This document shows, piece by piece, positions 27,828-36,600 of a stretch of 64,000 nucleotides of DNA. This DNA comes from an uncultured Collinsella sp. (GTDB lineage: Bacteria > Actinomycetota > Coriobacteriia > Coriobacteriales > Coriobacteriaceae): positions 12,299-76,298 of the forward strand of contig CABQJV010000008.1 of the NCBI GenBank assembly GCA_902464565.1. The letters run 5' to 3'. Both the position numbers and the translations under genes were made by a program. Within the stretch, counting starts at the first letter, position 1. The number at the start of each line of letters is the position of its first letter. The notes under the pieces were generated by a model. That model searched no databases and was not told where the DNA came from. It saw nothing but the letters and a program-made list of their open reading frames with translations.

Positions 27828-28487
27828 GTGAACAAGAGCAAGCGCATCGCCATCAGTCTGGTCGCGGGCGTGCTCGCTGCGCTGCTCTGCATGGTTTACG
27901 GCTCGTCGATTCGCTCGCAAGCCGAACAGGTCCAGGCTGAGACCTTGGCCAAGTACGGTGGCGATCGCGCCGAGGTATGCGTCGCGGCGCGCGATATCGA
28001 TGTGGGCGAGACCCTCGATGAGACCAATGTCATAACCCAGGAATGGCTGACGAGTCTGCTGCCGCGTGACGCGGCGACCGAGCTGCGCCAGGTGCGCGGC
28101 GACGTGACGACTTCGCGTATTCCCAAAAACGCCGTGATCTGCAATGTCTACACCAAGGCCGAGAGCCACAAGCTCGAGGTGCCTAAGGGCAAGGTCGCCG
28201 TTTCGGTGGCGGTCGATGCCGAGCACTCGGTCGGCGGTGCTACGGGCGTGGGCAGCTACGTGGATGTGTATGTGCAAAAAGACGGCGTAACCGATCGACT
28301 GTGCGGCGCGTACGTGATCGATACCAGTGAGGATTCCGGTGCCACGCGCGAGGGCAAGATCGAATGGGTGACGCTGGCGGCTGACCCCGAAGACGTCAAG
28401 GAACTGCTGGGAGCCTCGGGCAAGGGAACGGTCAGCTTGACGATTCCCGCCACGGCGCGCGGCAAAAAGAGCGGAGGCGACGAGTGA
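27828..28487 (+). CDS. cpaB: CpaB/RcpC-like tad pilus protein (SAF domain)
   Basis: A 219-residue protein: N-terminal membrane anchor (IAISLVAGVLAALLCMVYG), then an SAF-type domain (VAARDIDVGETLDETNVITQEWL, about residues 50-110), as in Flp pilus CpaB/RcpC. GTG 27828 follows GAGAGGAG by 5 bases and is preferred over the ATG at 27813. In Gram-negatives CpaB works with the secretin; there is no outer membrane or secretin gene here, so its role is probably in the pilus base or envelope passage. First gene of the tad operon; its stop overlaps the start of cpaE. Confidence 0.8.
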   Translation: MNKSKRIAISLVAGVLAALLCMVYGSSIRSQAEQVQAETLAKYGGDRAEVCVAARDIDVGETLDETNVITQEWLTSLLPRDAATELRQVRGDVTTSRIPKNAVICNVYTKAESHKLEVPKGKVAVSVAVDAEHSVGGATGVGSYVDVYVQKDGVTDRLCGAYVIDTSEDSGATREGKIEWVTLAADPEDVKELLGASGKGTVSLTIPATARGKKSGGDE

Positions 28488-30136
28488 TGAAGGCGATCTG
28501 GCTTGCGTGCTGCGCGTGCGGCGATTACGGGCTGTTGCAGCGGGAAGTCGAGGGCCGTGATACGGGTGCACAGGTGCTTCGCGTGGGTGACCTGGACGGG
28601 CTGGTTTCCATGGCGCGGGCGTTTCCGTCGCGCCGCGGAGCTGCCATCATCGCGGCGTCTCTGTTTGATACCGAAGATGTGCGCAAGACTGTTGCGCGCC
28701 TGACGGCCGAAGGCCGCGTGAGTCGCGTGGTCGTGTTGATAGAAGCACTCGATCCGTCGGATATCGAGGGGCTGTTTCGCGCAGGGGCGACCGAGGTCAT
28801 CGCTGCGCACAGTATATGCGGCAACGGGCGAGCGGGCGAGGGAGCGGTTGATTCCGATCGGCGCATGACGATTGAGCCCGATGCTTTTGTTGATAGGGAA
28901 CCCGGGGCGCCTCGCGCTACAAGAGGCCCGCGTGTTGATGATTATGGAAAAGCGGAAGCCGAGCATGGTCGGCGCCCCCGGAACCCCCTTGTATACGATG
29001 ACGCTGGAGGACCGGCGCAGCATGCTGGCGACTCCCCGGCTGTAGATATGGGATACGTGCGCGGCGTGAATCTGGCGGATGAACTCGACGAAGTTGAGGG
29101 CTTTGCCGGGTGCGGCGAGTTGTCGCTGATGCAGCATGAGCAGATTGCGCAGAACGAGCCTGCCTCGCAGACCGAACAAGCCGCCATGCCGGCTTGGACG
29201 CAGCGTGTAGTTGCGGCGGGGGAGACGGGGACGCTGTCACCGACGCCCGCCCCGCCGCCTCCGATGCCGCCGGCAGACGCTGCCGCTTCGCCGCATCGAG
29301 CTCCGGTCGTCTGCGCCGTTTCGGGTTCGGGCGGTTGCGGCAAGTCGACGATCGTTGCCACCATGGCGCATGCGGCGTCGCTGTTGGGTTTGCGTGCCGC
29401 TGTGCTCGACTTGGACCTCATGTTTGGAAACCTATACGATCTGCTGGGTGTCGATGCCCCGCACGATATGGCGACGCTTATCGAGCCGTCGGCGGCGGGC
29501 GCACTTGCCGAGCCGGATATCGTGGCCGCATCGATGCGCGTCGCCCCGGGCGTCACGCTCTGGGGACCTGTCGCGGCCCCCGAGAAGGCTGAGCTCATGG
29601 CACGTCCGGTGGAGCTATTGCTCGATGTTTTGCGCCGCGAATCCGACGTGGTCTTTGTCGACACCTCGGTCTTTTGGGGCGATGCCGTGGCCGCCGCGGT
29701 GGCGGCGAGCGACCGTTGCCTGGTCGTAGGCGATGCGGCGGTATCGTCCGCGACATCCGCTTCGCGCGTCATTGAGCTGGCGAGCCGTGTGGGCGTGCCG
29801 CGCACGCGCATGAGCGCCGTGTTCAACCGGTTTGGTGCGCGCGGTGCCGACGAGGACGTCGCCATGCGCTTTGAGATTGCCTGCGCACTGAGCTCCAAGA
29901 TTCGCATTGCCGATGGCGGCCAGGACTTGGCCGCGCTCATGGCATTCGGTCGCGCCGACGAGGCAGTGGGTCAGACGAGCGCTTTTGCGACCAGCGTGCG
30001 CGAGGCCACGCGCGAGATGCTCGTGGAGCTGGGCTGCGCCATTGGTCCTTGGAGCGATATGGTCGCTGACCGCGCGACCCGCACCGAGCGCCCGCGCATC
30101 CGTCTTCCCTGGTCGCGTGAGGGTGATTCGCGATGA
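28487..30136 (+). CDS. cpaE: CpaE-like tad pilus localisation ATPase
   Basis: A 549-residue protein. Residues 1-115 form a receiver-like domain without the phosphorylation pattern of true regulators. Residues about 115-265 are variable and low in complexity (a Pro-rich APPPPMPPADAAA stretch). From about 270 on is a MinD/ParA-type ATPase: the P-loop variant SGSGGCGKST, VLDLDLMFGNLYDLLG, then VFVDTSVFWGDAV. Family members position the pilus machine at the membrane. The start is ATG 28487 or GTG 28484, both near GGAGG; ATG overlaps the cpaB stop by one base, and the end overlaps cpaF by four. Confidence 0.85.
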   Translation: MKAIWLACCACGDYGLLQREVEGRDTGAQVLRVGDLDGLVSMARAFPSRRGAAIIAASLFDTEDVRKTVARLTAEGRVSRVVVLIEALDPSDIEGLFRAGATEVIAAHSICGNGRAGEGAVDSDRRMTIEPDAFVDREPGAPRATRGPRVDDYGKAEAEHGRRPRNPLVYDDAGGPAQHAGDSPAVDMGYVRGVNLADELDEVEGFAGCGELSLMQHEQIAQNEPASQTEQAAMPAWTQRVVAAGETGTLSPTPAPPPPMPPADAAASPHRAPVVCAVSGSGGCGKSTIVATMAHAASLLGLRAAVLDLDLMFGNLYDLLGVDAPHDMATLIEPSAAGALAEPDIVAASMRVAPGVTLWGPVAAPEKAELMARPVELLLDVLRRESDVVFVDTSVFWGDAVAAAVAASDRCLVVGDAAVSSATSASRVIELASRVGVPRTRMSAVFNRFGARGADEDVAMRFEIACALSSKIRIADGGQDLAALMAFGRADEAVGQTSAFATSVREATREMLVELGCAIGPWSDMVADRATRTERPRIRLPWSREGDSR

Positions 30137-31461
30137 GTTTGCAGACGAGGATTAAAGCCGCCGGCGCGGCCGCCGCGGCTGCTCCCGTTGATGCGGGACG
30201 CCACCGTGCCGTTAAACGCCGCACCAAGCGTGCGGTGATGGACCGCATGGGCTACGACGAGGTGGCGCGCATCAGTGCCTACGTCGACCCGGCCCTTGCC
30301 CGCTCTGAGCTGCGTCCGGCGGTGGAAGCGGCGCTCAACGTGGAAGAGCCGACCGACTTGGCGACGCCTGAGCGTGAGACCATCATCGACGAGATTCTAG
30401 ATGACGTGGTGGGCCTGGGACCGCTGCAGCCGCTCATCGAGGACGACACCGTTACCGAAATCATGATCAACGGCTGTCGCTCTGCCTTTTTTGAGCGCAG
30501 TGGCGTTTTGTATCCCATCGAGCACGCGTTTGAGGACGACGAGCAGATCCGTGTGCTCATCGACCGCATCATCTCGCCGCTCGGCCGTCGTATCGACGAG
30601 CGTAGCCCCATCGTCAATGCCCGCCTCAAGACGGGTTATCGCGTCAACGCGGTGATTCCACCCGTGGCGCTCGACGGGCCAATCCTCACCATCCGTAAGT
30701 TCTCGGACCGTATCTGTTCGTTGGACGAGCTTGTGGGGTTGGGGTCACTGCCGCTTTGGTATGCGCAGCTGCTGTCGTGCGCGGTGTCGTTGCGGCAGGA
30801 CTTGGCGGTTGCGGGAGGCACGGGGTCGGGCAAGACCACGCTGCTCAACGCGCTGTCGTGCGAGATTTCCACCGGCGAGCGCATCGTGACGATCGAGGAT
30901 TCCGCCGAGCTCAAGTTTGCACATCACCCACACGTTGTTCGTCTGGAAGCGCGTGAGGCGTCAATCGAGGGCGAGGGTGCGGTGACGATTCGCGACCTGG
31001 TGACCAATGCTCTGCGTATGCGCCCCGACCGCATCGTCGTGGGCGAGGTGCGCGGTACCGAGTGCTGCGACATGCTGCAGGCCATGAACACGGGCCACGA
31101 CGGCTCGCTCACCACGCTCCATGCGGGTACCGAGCAGGAGACCGTGGTTCGCCTGACGCTGCTTGCGCGCTACGGCATCGATTTGCCGAGTGAGCTTATC
31201 GAAGAGCAGATCGCCATGGCACTCGACGGCATCGTGATGTCCGAGCGTCATGCAGATGGCAGGCGCTTTGTGGCCTCATATTCGGGGGTTCACCGCGGCG
31301 CGTCGGGCGGTGTTGAGCTCGAACGCTACGTGACGTTCGATGCCGCCGAACGCACCTGGACGCTCGACCGCGAGCCTCCGTTTATTGCGGAGGGCTTGCG
31401 GTCGGGAACGCTCACGCAAGAGGAGGTGGACGAATGGAGATCGCTATGCCCCTCGTCGTAG
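30133..31461 (+). CDS. cpaF: Tad pilus assembly ATPase CpaF/TadA
   Basis: Hexameric secretion ATPase powering Flp pilin polymerisation. 442 residues. A helical N-terminus is followed by the N-terminal domain (GLGPLQPLIEDDTVTEIMIN) and the motor: Walker A AGGTGSGKTT near residue 232, Asp box TIEDSAELKF near 255, Walker B RMRPDRIVVGEVRG near 295, and the His-box region TGHDGSLTTLHAG near 315. ATG 30133 overlaps the cpaE stop (ATGA), so translation is coupled. Confidence 0.94.
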   Translation: MSLQTRIKAAGAAAAAAPVDAGRHRAVKRRTKRAVMDRMGYDEVARISAYVDPALARSELRPAVEAALNVEEPTDLATPERETIIDEILDDVVGLGPLQPLIEDDTVTEIMINGCRSAFFERSGVLYPIEHAFEDDEQIRVLIDRIISPLGRRIDERSPIVNARLKTGYRVNAVIPPVALDGPILTIRKFSDRICSLDELVGLGSLPLWYAQLLSCAVSLRQDLAVAGGTGSGKTTLLNALSCEISTGERIVTIEDSAELKFAHHPHVVRLEAREASIEGEGAVTIRDLVTNALRMRPDRIVVGEVRGTECCDMLQAMNTGHDGSLTTLHAGTEQETVVRLTLLARYGIDLPSELIEEQIAMALDGIVMSERHADGRRFVASYSGVHRGASGGVELERYVTFDAAERTWTLDREPPFIAEGLRSGTLTQEEVDEWRSLCPSS

Positions 31462-32360
31462 GGGGTTTGGCGGGGCTTTCTGTCGCGACGGCGTGTGGGG
31501 CAGAGCCTCGTGTGCCGCGGATACCGCCGGCGGAGCTGGCGCGCCAGACGCTCGAATCGATGGCGGAGAAGCTGCCGCGTGAGTTGGTGGAAAACGACCT
31601 GCTGACAAAGATTGCCCGCTCGTGGGCGTCGCTGATCCCCGCAGATCGCCTTGGGTTTGCTATTGAGGATAACGCGGCTCGTCTGGCATTTCTGCTGCTG
31701 TCGAGCGGTATCTGCAGCGTTTTGCTGGCCGTTGCGTCGTTGTCGCCCATCGGCTTTGTCTTGGGGCTGGTGGCGCCGTTTGGCGTGGGTGCCGCGCGTG
31801 ACACCTTCGATCGCCGACGCGAGCAGCATGATGTAGAAGAGGCCATGCCCGAGGCATTCACGGCGTTATCCATGTCGCTTGCCTCGGGGCATTCGCTGGC
31901 ACAGGGCATGCGCTTTGTGGGCGCCCATGCGCAAGAACCGGTGCATACCGAGTTTTTGCGGGTGGCGGCGGCAATCGATTGCGGCATCTCGGCGACCGAC
32001 GCACTCGATGACCTACTCGTTCGCATCGATGCCCCCGGCCTTTCGCTTGTCACCTTGGCGCTCAAAGTATCGCAGCGTACCGGGGCTCCACTTGCTGGCT
32101 TGCTGTCCGAGGCGTCGAGCATGGTGGGTGAGCGCATTGAGCTCAAACGCCGTCTGGACGTTAAGACGTCACAGGCGCGTATGTCGGCACACATGGTCGC
32201 AGCGATGCCGGCGGGCATGTGCGCGGTACTGGCTTTGCTTTCGGCAGACTTTCGCCGCGGTCTTGCGACGCCGGCTGGTGCGGGCGCCGTGGTGTTGGGG
32301 CTTGCCCTCAACGTCGTTGCCCTGGTAGTTATCCGGCGCATTATGCGGGTGGAGTTATGA
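31434..32360 (+). CDS. tadB: Tad pilus inner-membrane platform protein TadB
   Basis: A 308-residue membrane protein of the type II secretion F family. Membrane segments lie near residues 80-125 (two, FLLLSSGICSVLLAVASL and GFVLGLVAPFGVG) and near 245-305 (two, AMPAGMCAVLALLSADF then VVLGLALNVVALVVI). The cytoplasmic F domain is between them (EAFTALSMSLASGHSLAQGM, LKVSQRTGAPLAGLL). ATG 31434 has GAGGAGG about 6 bases upstream and overlaps the end of cpaF by 28 bases. It pairs with TadC to form the platform on which CpaF acts. Confidence 0.9.
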   Translation: MEIAMPLVVGGLAGLSVATACGAEPRVPRIPPAELARQTLESMAEKLPRELVENDLLTKIARSWASLIPADRLGFAIEDNAARLAFLLLSSGICSVLLAVASLSPIGFVLGLVAPFGVGAARDTFDRRREQHDVEEAMPEAFTALSMSLASGHSLAQGMRFVGAHAQEPVHTEFLRVAAAIDCGISATDALDDLLVRIDAPGLSLVTLALKVSQRTGAPLAGLLSEASSMVGERIELKRRLDVKTSQARMSAHMVAAMPAGMCAVLALLSADFRRGLATPAGAGAVVLGLALNVVALVVIRRIMRVEL

Positions 32361-32992
32361 GCGCCCTGGTTGGGGTCGCGGCCTGTCTGTGTGCCCTGAG
32401 TGTATTTGCCGCGACAGGTTTGGAGCGTGCGGATGCTCGCAAGATTGCAGAGACATGCAAGCGTGAGGCGGTACTGGTCATTGCTGCGGGCTGCTCGGTG
32501 ATTGATGCCCTGACCGCGCGAATGAAGGGCGCGATTGGGACGGGCGGCCCGGCACAGGTGTCGCTCGGTGAGGTGTCCGAGATGATCGATGTGGTGCGCC
32601 TGGGGCTTTCTGCCGGCCTTTCGTTTGACGCGGCGCTCGAGATTTTCTGTGCCAATCGTCGGTCGGCGCTGGCCGTCCGTCTTGAGCGAGCCTGCATGGC
32701 GTGGCAGGTGGGCGTGGGGACGCGCGAGGCCGAGCTGTTGGCTGCCGCGCGTGATTTGGACGTGAGGGCGCTCGAGACCTTTGCCATCACGGTGGGGCAG
32801 GCGCTTGCCCTGGGCGCTCCGCTGGCCGAGACGCTGGCTGCTCAAAGTCGCGAGATCCGTGCGGCCCATCGCGCCGCAGTCGAGCGCGAGATCGAGCGCG
32901 CACCGGTCAAGTTGCTAATTCCCACCGGCACGCTCATCTTGCGGCGTTGCTTCTGTCCATATTGGGCCCGCTGCTGGGAGCAGGCGGGATGA
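32357..32992 (+). CDS. tadC: TadC-like platform protein, C-terminus altered by a frameshift
   Basis: A 211-residue F-domain protein (VVRLGLSAGLSFDAALEIF, FAITVGQALALGAPLAETLAAQ). ATG 32357 overlaps the tadB stop by four bases. After IPTGTLIL near residue 193 the frame reads a polar Cys/Arg/Trp-rich tail (RRCFCPYWARCWEQAG). If one C is restored at about 32942, the other frame reads LPALLLSILGPLLGAGGMM and stops at 32995-32997, which is the hydrophobic last segment expected of TadC. So a single base appears missing, either a real mutation or an assembly error. As written, the final membrane segment is lost. Confidence 0.85.
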   Translation: MSALVGVAACLCALSVFAATGLERADARKIAETCKREAVLVIAAGCSVIDALTARMKGAIGTGGPAQVSLGEVSEMIDVVRLGLSAGLSFDAALEIFCANRRSALAVRLERACMAWQVGVGTREAELLAAARDLDVRALETFAITVGQALALGAPLAETLAAQSREIRAAHRAAVEREIERAPVKLLIPTGTLILRRCFCPYWARCWEQAG

Positions 32993-33007
32993 TGTAGGGA
33001 GGAATAC

Positions 33008-33241
33008 ATGAACACGATGACCGACATTGCGGGCAAGGCTTGGAGCTGGGCTTTTTGCCGGGCATTCCGCGCTCGCCAGCGTGCCAAGGCGCTGTTGCGG
33101 GAGGAGAGCGCGCAGGGCACTACCGAATACGCCATCTTGGTCGGCGTGCTCGTAGTGATCGCGATTATCGCCATCGTCGCGTTTAAGAGCAAAGTCGAAG
33201 AACTATGGAACGCGATCAAAGACGGCATCAACAGCCTGTAG
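33008..33241 (+). CDS. flp: Flp-type major pilin
   Basis: A 77-residue small pilin. A basic leader of about 30 residues (FCRAFRARQRAKALLR) precedes EESAQGTTEYAILVG and a single hydrophobic helix (VLVVIAIIAIVAFK), the class IVb layout in which a prepilin peptidase cuts before the hydrophobic stretch and a Glu sits at +5. Short C-terminal tail. ATG 33008 follows GGGAGGA. No prepilin peptidase gene lies in this operon, so it must be elsewhere. Confidence 0.85.
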   Translation: MNTMTDIAGKAWSWAFCRAFRARQRAKALLREESAQGTTEYAILVGVLVVIAIIAIVAFKSKVEELWNAIKDGINSL

Positions 33242-33768
33242 GAGGCAGGCGGCCTGTTGGTTCGCCGCTGGTGCTCGTCTGTTTGCTCGTGGCAATAGCG
33301 GCGACGCTTTGGGGGCTGGGCGTTGCGCGGCAGCAGCGTCCAGGCGCTACTGCCGATTTGGGATCGGGCTCGGCGGCGGTGTCACAAGCGGAAGGCGCGG
33401 GAGATATGGGCGGTCAGGATGCCGCCGTCACGGCTCGGACCTTTTTGCAGGCGCTCGACGAGCGGGCCGCCAGCGCGACGAAGCCGTCTGCGGACAACGC
33501 GATTGCGGTTCGACTCGCATGGTCCGAGGGCCGGCCGATGACCGAGGCGGCGGCAGACCTGTTGCGCGCCTACCGCGAGGTGCCCACGGCCCAGCTCGCC
33601 CTGAGCGGCTATCTCGATATTAAGGGCAACGTATGGGGCGCCATCGTGCGCGATGGGCGAGGCTGGGTCGACATGGTGACGGTTGCCGCGGATGCCGGCG
33701 ATGCCTCGTGCCGCCTGCGTGCCGTGCGTCTGGTTCCGCAAACAACGGAGTCAAAGGAGGGGTCGTGA
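33205..33768 (+). CDS. Membrane-anchored hypothetical protein of the tad operon
   Basis: Up to 187 residues: basic N-terminus, one membrane segment (LVLVCLLVAIAATLWGLGVA) and an outside part of about 145 residues rich in Ala. I do not recognise a family. The start is uncertain. ATG 33205 overlaps the pilin gene by 37 bases and has only a weak ribosome site, whereas the strong GGAGG at 33241-33245 is not followed by any standard in-frame start at the right distance (next GTG is at 33271). It is followed closely by another pilin-like gene, so it probably belongs to the pilus machinery. Confidence 0.6.
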   Translation: MERDQRRHQQPVGGRRPVGSPLVLVCLLVAIAATLWGLGVARQQRPGATADLGSGSAAVSQAEGAGDMGGQDAAVTARTFLQALDERAASATKPSADNAIAVRLAWSEGRPMTEAAADLLRAYREVPTAQLALSGYLDIKGNVWGAIVRDGRGWVDMVTVAADAGDASCRLRAVRLVPQTTESKEGS

Positions 33769-33769
33769 A

Positions 33770-33988
33770 ATGCATGATGTCCTGCGTGAGGAATCTGCTC
33801 AGTCGACCGTCGAATACGCCATCGTCACCGTGGCGCTGTTATCGATTGTGCTGGCGATTGCGGGGCTTTGGCGCGCTGGCACCGATGGGCGCTTGGCGGC
33901 ACTGGTCGAGCGGGCAGCGTCTCATGGCGTCGTTCCGTCGTCGGTTATCGATGCCGCGACGGGTGCCAAGGACATCGCTCTGTATTGA
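33770..33988 (+). CDS. Pilin-like (class IVb/TadE-type) small protein
   Basis: 72 residues. MHDVLREESAQSTVEYAIV, then a hydrophobic helix (TVALLSIVLAIAGLW). The QSTVEYA motif is the same E/Y-centred processing-site type as the major pilin, but the leader is only about 11 residues long. ATG 33770 follows AAAGGAGGGG. Probably a minor pilin. Confidence 0.75.
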   Translation: MHDVLREESAQSTVEYAIVTVALLSIVLAIAGLWRAGTDGRLAALVERAASHGVVPSSVIDAATGAKDIALY

Positions 33989-34463
33989 TATCGCGTGCGA
34001 GGATCGGGCGCAGTCTACGGTCGAGGCCGCCTTTTTGCTGCCGACGTTTTTGACGCTTATCTTGCTCGCGTTGCAGCCGGTATGCCTGCTCTATACGCGT
34101 GCGGTCATGGAGTCCGCTGCCGCCGAGACCGCACGGCTCATGACTACGACGACGGTGGAGGGCGACGATGACCTTAAGGAGTTCACTCGCCGCAGACTTG
34201 CCGCGGTGCCCAACGTCTCAATTTTTCATGCCGGCGGGCCGCTGTCGTGGGATATCGAGTTGGGGCGGGCCGGTGCCAGCGGCGTTTCGTCCGTGTCTGT
34301 TGCCGGCGAGGTTAAGCCGCTGCCCGTGATCGGTGCATTTGCGCGGGCCATGGGCAGCGCGGGTGAGGGCGGCTATGTCGAGCTCAAGGTCGACGTCTCG
34401 TATCGATCGCGTCCCGAATGGCTGGAGGGAGATTATGATTCATGGATTGCTACATGGGATTAG
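33963..34463 (+). CDS. TadE-like pseudopilin
   Basis: About 166 residues. After CEDRAQSTVEAAFLLPTFL comes one hydrophobic helix (TLILLALQPVCLLYTRAVM) and an outside domain, the TadE layout. The start is unclear: GTG 33963 gives a short natural leader and overlaps the previous gene by 26 bases, with ATG 33951 as an alternative; neither has a good ribosome site, so coupling to the upstream gene is likely. It overlaps the next gene by 29 bases. Minor pilin role inferred from family and context. Confidence 0.75.
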   Translation: MPRTSLCIDIACEDRAQSTVEAAFLLPTFLTLILLALQPVCLLYTRAVMESAAAETARLMTTTTVEGDDDLKEFTRRRLAAVPNVSIFHAGGPLSWDIELGRAGASGVSSVSVAGEVKPLPVIGAFARAMGSAGEGGYVELKVDVSYRSRPEWLEGDYDSWIATWD

Positions 34464-36600
34464 GCGCTGCCTGCTGCGGGTGACGCAAGGGTTTGCTGCC
34501 CGCCGTCGACCAGGCGCTCGCCGCAAGCGGGGCGGCTTTATGGGCCGTGCCGGTATCGACTTGTTTATCGAAGACGGTGCCTATACCACGCTCTCCTCTG
34601 CGGTTGTCATTCTGGCGGTGCTTACGCTGCTGTTTTCGTCGATCGCGGCGATATGGAGCATGTCGCGCGCCGGAGACACCCAGGTGGCGGCCGATAGCGG
34701 TGCACTGGCGGGCGCCAACGTGGTGTCGTCCTATCACACAGCCGCCACGGTGGTCGATGCGAGCATTTTGAGTTTGGGCCTGGCGGGGTTTGCCACGATC
34801 GGCACCGGCTTGGTTGCCATTCTCATTCCGGGTGCCGAGGTTGTCGGCAGCGATATCATCGATACGGGGACCCAGATCATTAAAACACGCAACAAGTTTG
34901 CCAAAAGCGCGGCAAAGGGCCTACAAAAGATCGAGACCGCCTTGCCGTACCTGGTTGCCGCGCGCGCCATGCAGACAGTATCGGCGCAGGATACCGACGG
35001 CGTGACCTATACCGGTACGGCGCTTGCCGTGCCCAGGACATCCGAGTCGGATTTTGTTGCGCTCGAAGGATCCGAAATCTCGACCGATGCCATTAAAGAT
35101 GCGTCGGAAGATCTGGAGCGCGCGGCCGAGGAGCTACAAAAAGCATCGGAGGAGACGGCGAAGGCCAAAGAGCGCGCCTGGCTAGCGGATTGCGGTGGAT
35201 CGGATAAAGGTTCGGTCGGCAGCTGTTCGTGTATGTGGGAGCGCGCAAAAAGCCTAACGGATCTCTCTGGTGTTCAAAATCCGCCTTACTCATCGAGCGT
35301 TACGTGGGAGCCCCAAGTGGCGCTCGATCGTGCGAAGGCCTACTACCATCGGCGCCTGACAAATGAGAAGCCCCAAGGCTCGAGTGTCGAGATGAAGGCA
35401 GAGTCTGCGGCGCGTAAGGCGTTTTATACCTATGCGAGCGCGGAGGTCGATCGGGCATATATAACCGAGAACGGAGACAGGGTTTCCTCCTATATTCCGC
35501 TGCTGCCGCGTAACTCTGATGAGGTTCGGGCGACGGAACTCTATACCGACGCGGTGTGGCCGACGAGCGTGAACGATGGCAAGGCGTATCTGCATTACGG
35601 GACGACCTGTCCTAACTATAAGAAAGGGACGCCGAGCGGATTTGCTTCGGTTGCCGATTACGATGGACAGGACAAATGCAGCAAATGCCATTTTGGCGTT
35701 TCGTCGCTTGGTGCTGTTGCGGCGCCTTCAACCTCCATCGAAAACGGCTTCGAGTATCACTTTGACAAGTTTAAAGACGCTCTGGAGGACTACGTCGACT
35801 GTCGCAACAAGGAGCTTGAGCTCGAGCGTCAGACCGAGGACGAAGCCGACCGTGCGGGCGATGCGTTCGATACCGCCATCAAAGAACTTTCCGGTGAGCG
35901 CCCGCGCATCGCTCCGCCCGGTCGCAACGGCGTGGTCGCCTTTGCGGTCTCGGGCGGTGTCACGAGTCCCGACGAGCTCAACTCTTCGTTTAACACGGCA
36001 GTCGAGCTTGGCGATCGTGGTGCAATTTCTGCTGCAGTACTCGCACCCGATGATGCGACGGCACAAAATAACGTTCTCTCGCGGTTTTTCTCGACGCTGG
36101 AGGAGCGTTCGGGCGGCGTTGCCGGCGTGCTCGACGGCGTTATGGATGTTTGGGGCCGCCTGCTTGTGGGGTACGGAGACATCCAGGGTGCGGCCGATGA
36201 GCTTATGGGAGAGCTGATCGGTGGCCTGGGAGGGGGTAGCGGCGCGCTGGGCTCCATCGCGTCCTGGCTCGGTGACACCGTCTCGTCCTCCGTGGCGGCG
36301 CTGGGGCTCGAACCGTGCGATTTGCGTCTGCGAAAACCGGTGCTGACCGATACCGCCAATGTCATCAAAAGTCCGGGGTCCGATATCGCTGGCATCTCCA
36401 AAACTCAAGATACCCTGCGAAAAATCCCCTTGGGCGTAACTGACCCCAAGGCACTTTGCGAGGCCTTGGAATATCACGTCGAGCGCACCATCGGCGGCGC
36501 GGTGTTCACGCTTGCGGAGATTCCGCTGCCCGGCGGCGGCTCCATCCCGCTCACTGTCGATGTTGCCACGCTGGTGGGAGCTTTTGGCGGTGGGTCGTAA
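34435..36600 (+). CDS. TadG-like large pilus-associated protein
   Basis: A 721-residue protein. A basic leader of about 40 residues precedes IEDGAYTTLSSAVVIL and a membrane helix (AVLTLLFSSIAAIWSM), then SRAGDTQVAADSGALAGANVV, the hallmark after the TadG helix. The outside part has a Glu/Lys-rich coiled-coil stretch (about 220-265), a Cys-containing region (CSKCHFG near 423) and Gly-rich segments. Much longer than usual TadG N-terminal-domain proteins, with no von Willebrand domain seen. ATG 34435 follows GGAGGGAG. Likely a surface or pilus-tip component; inference. Confidence 0.75.
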   Translation: MIHGLLHGIRRCLLRVTQGFAARRRPGARRKRGGFMGRAGIDLFIEDGAYTTLSSAVVILAVLTLLFSSIAAIWSMSRAGDTQVAADSGALAGANVVSSYHTAATVVDASILSLGLAGFATIGTGLVAILIPGAEVVGSDIIDTGTQIIKTRNKFAKSAAKGLQKIETALPYLVAARAMQTVSAQDTDGVTYTGTALAVPRTSESDFVALEGSEISTDAIKDASEDLERAAEELQKASEETAKAKERAWLADCGGSDKGSVGSCSCMWERAKSLTDLSGVQNPPYSSSVTWEPQVALDRAKAYYHRRLTNEKPQGSSVEMKAESAARKAFYTYASAEVDRAYITENGDRVSSYIPLLPRNSDEVRATELYTDAVWPTSVNDGKAYLHYGTTCPNYKKGTPSGFASVADYDGQDKCSKCHFGVSSLGAVAAPSTSIENGFEYHFDKFKDALEDYVDCRNKELELERQTEDEADRAGDAFDTAIKELSGERPRIAPPGRNGVVAFAVSGGVTSPDELNSSFNTAVELGDRGAISAAVLAPDDATAQNNVLSRFFSTLEERSGGVAGVLDGVMDVWGRLLVGYGDIQGAADELMGELIGGLGGGSGALGSIASWLGDTVSSSVAALGLEPCDLRLRKPVLTDTANVIKSPGSDIAGISKTQDTLRKIPLGVTDPKALCEALEYHVERTIGGAVFTLAEIPLPGGGSIPLTVDVATLVGAFGGGS

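Noticed and set aside
32219..32356. Earlier start for TadC inside tadB
   Set aside because: The upstream part has no ribosome site and reads as out-of-frame tadB. ATG 32357 overlaps the tadB stop by four bases in the usual way.
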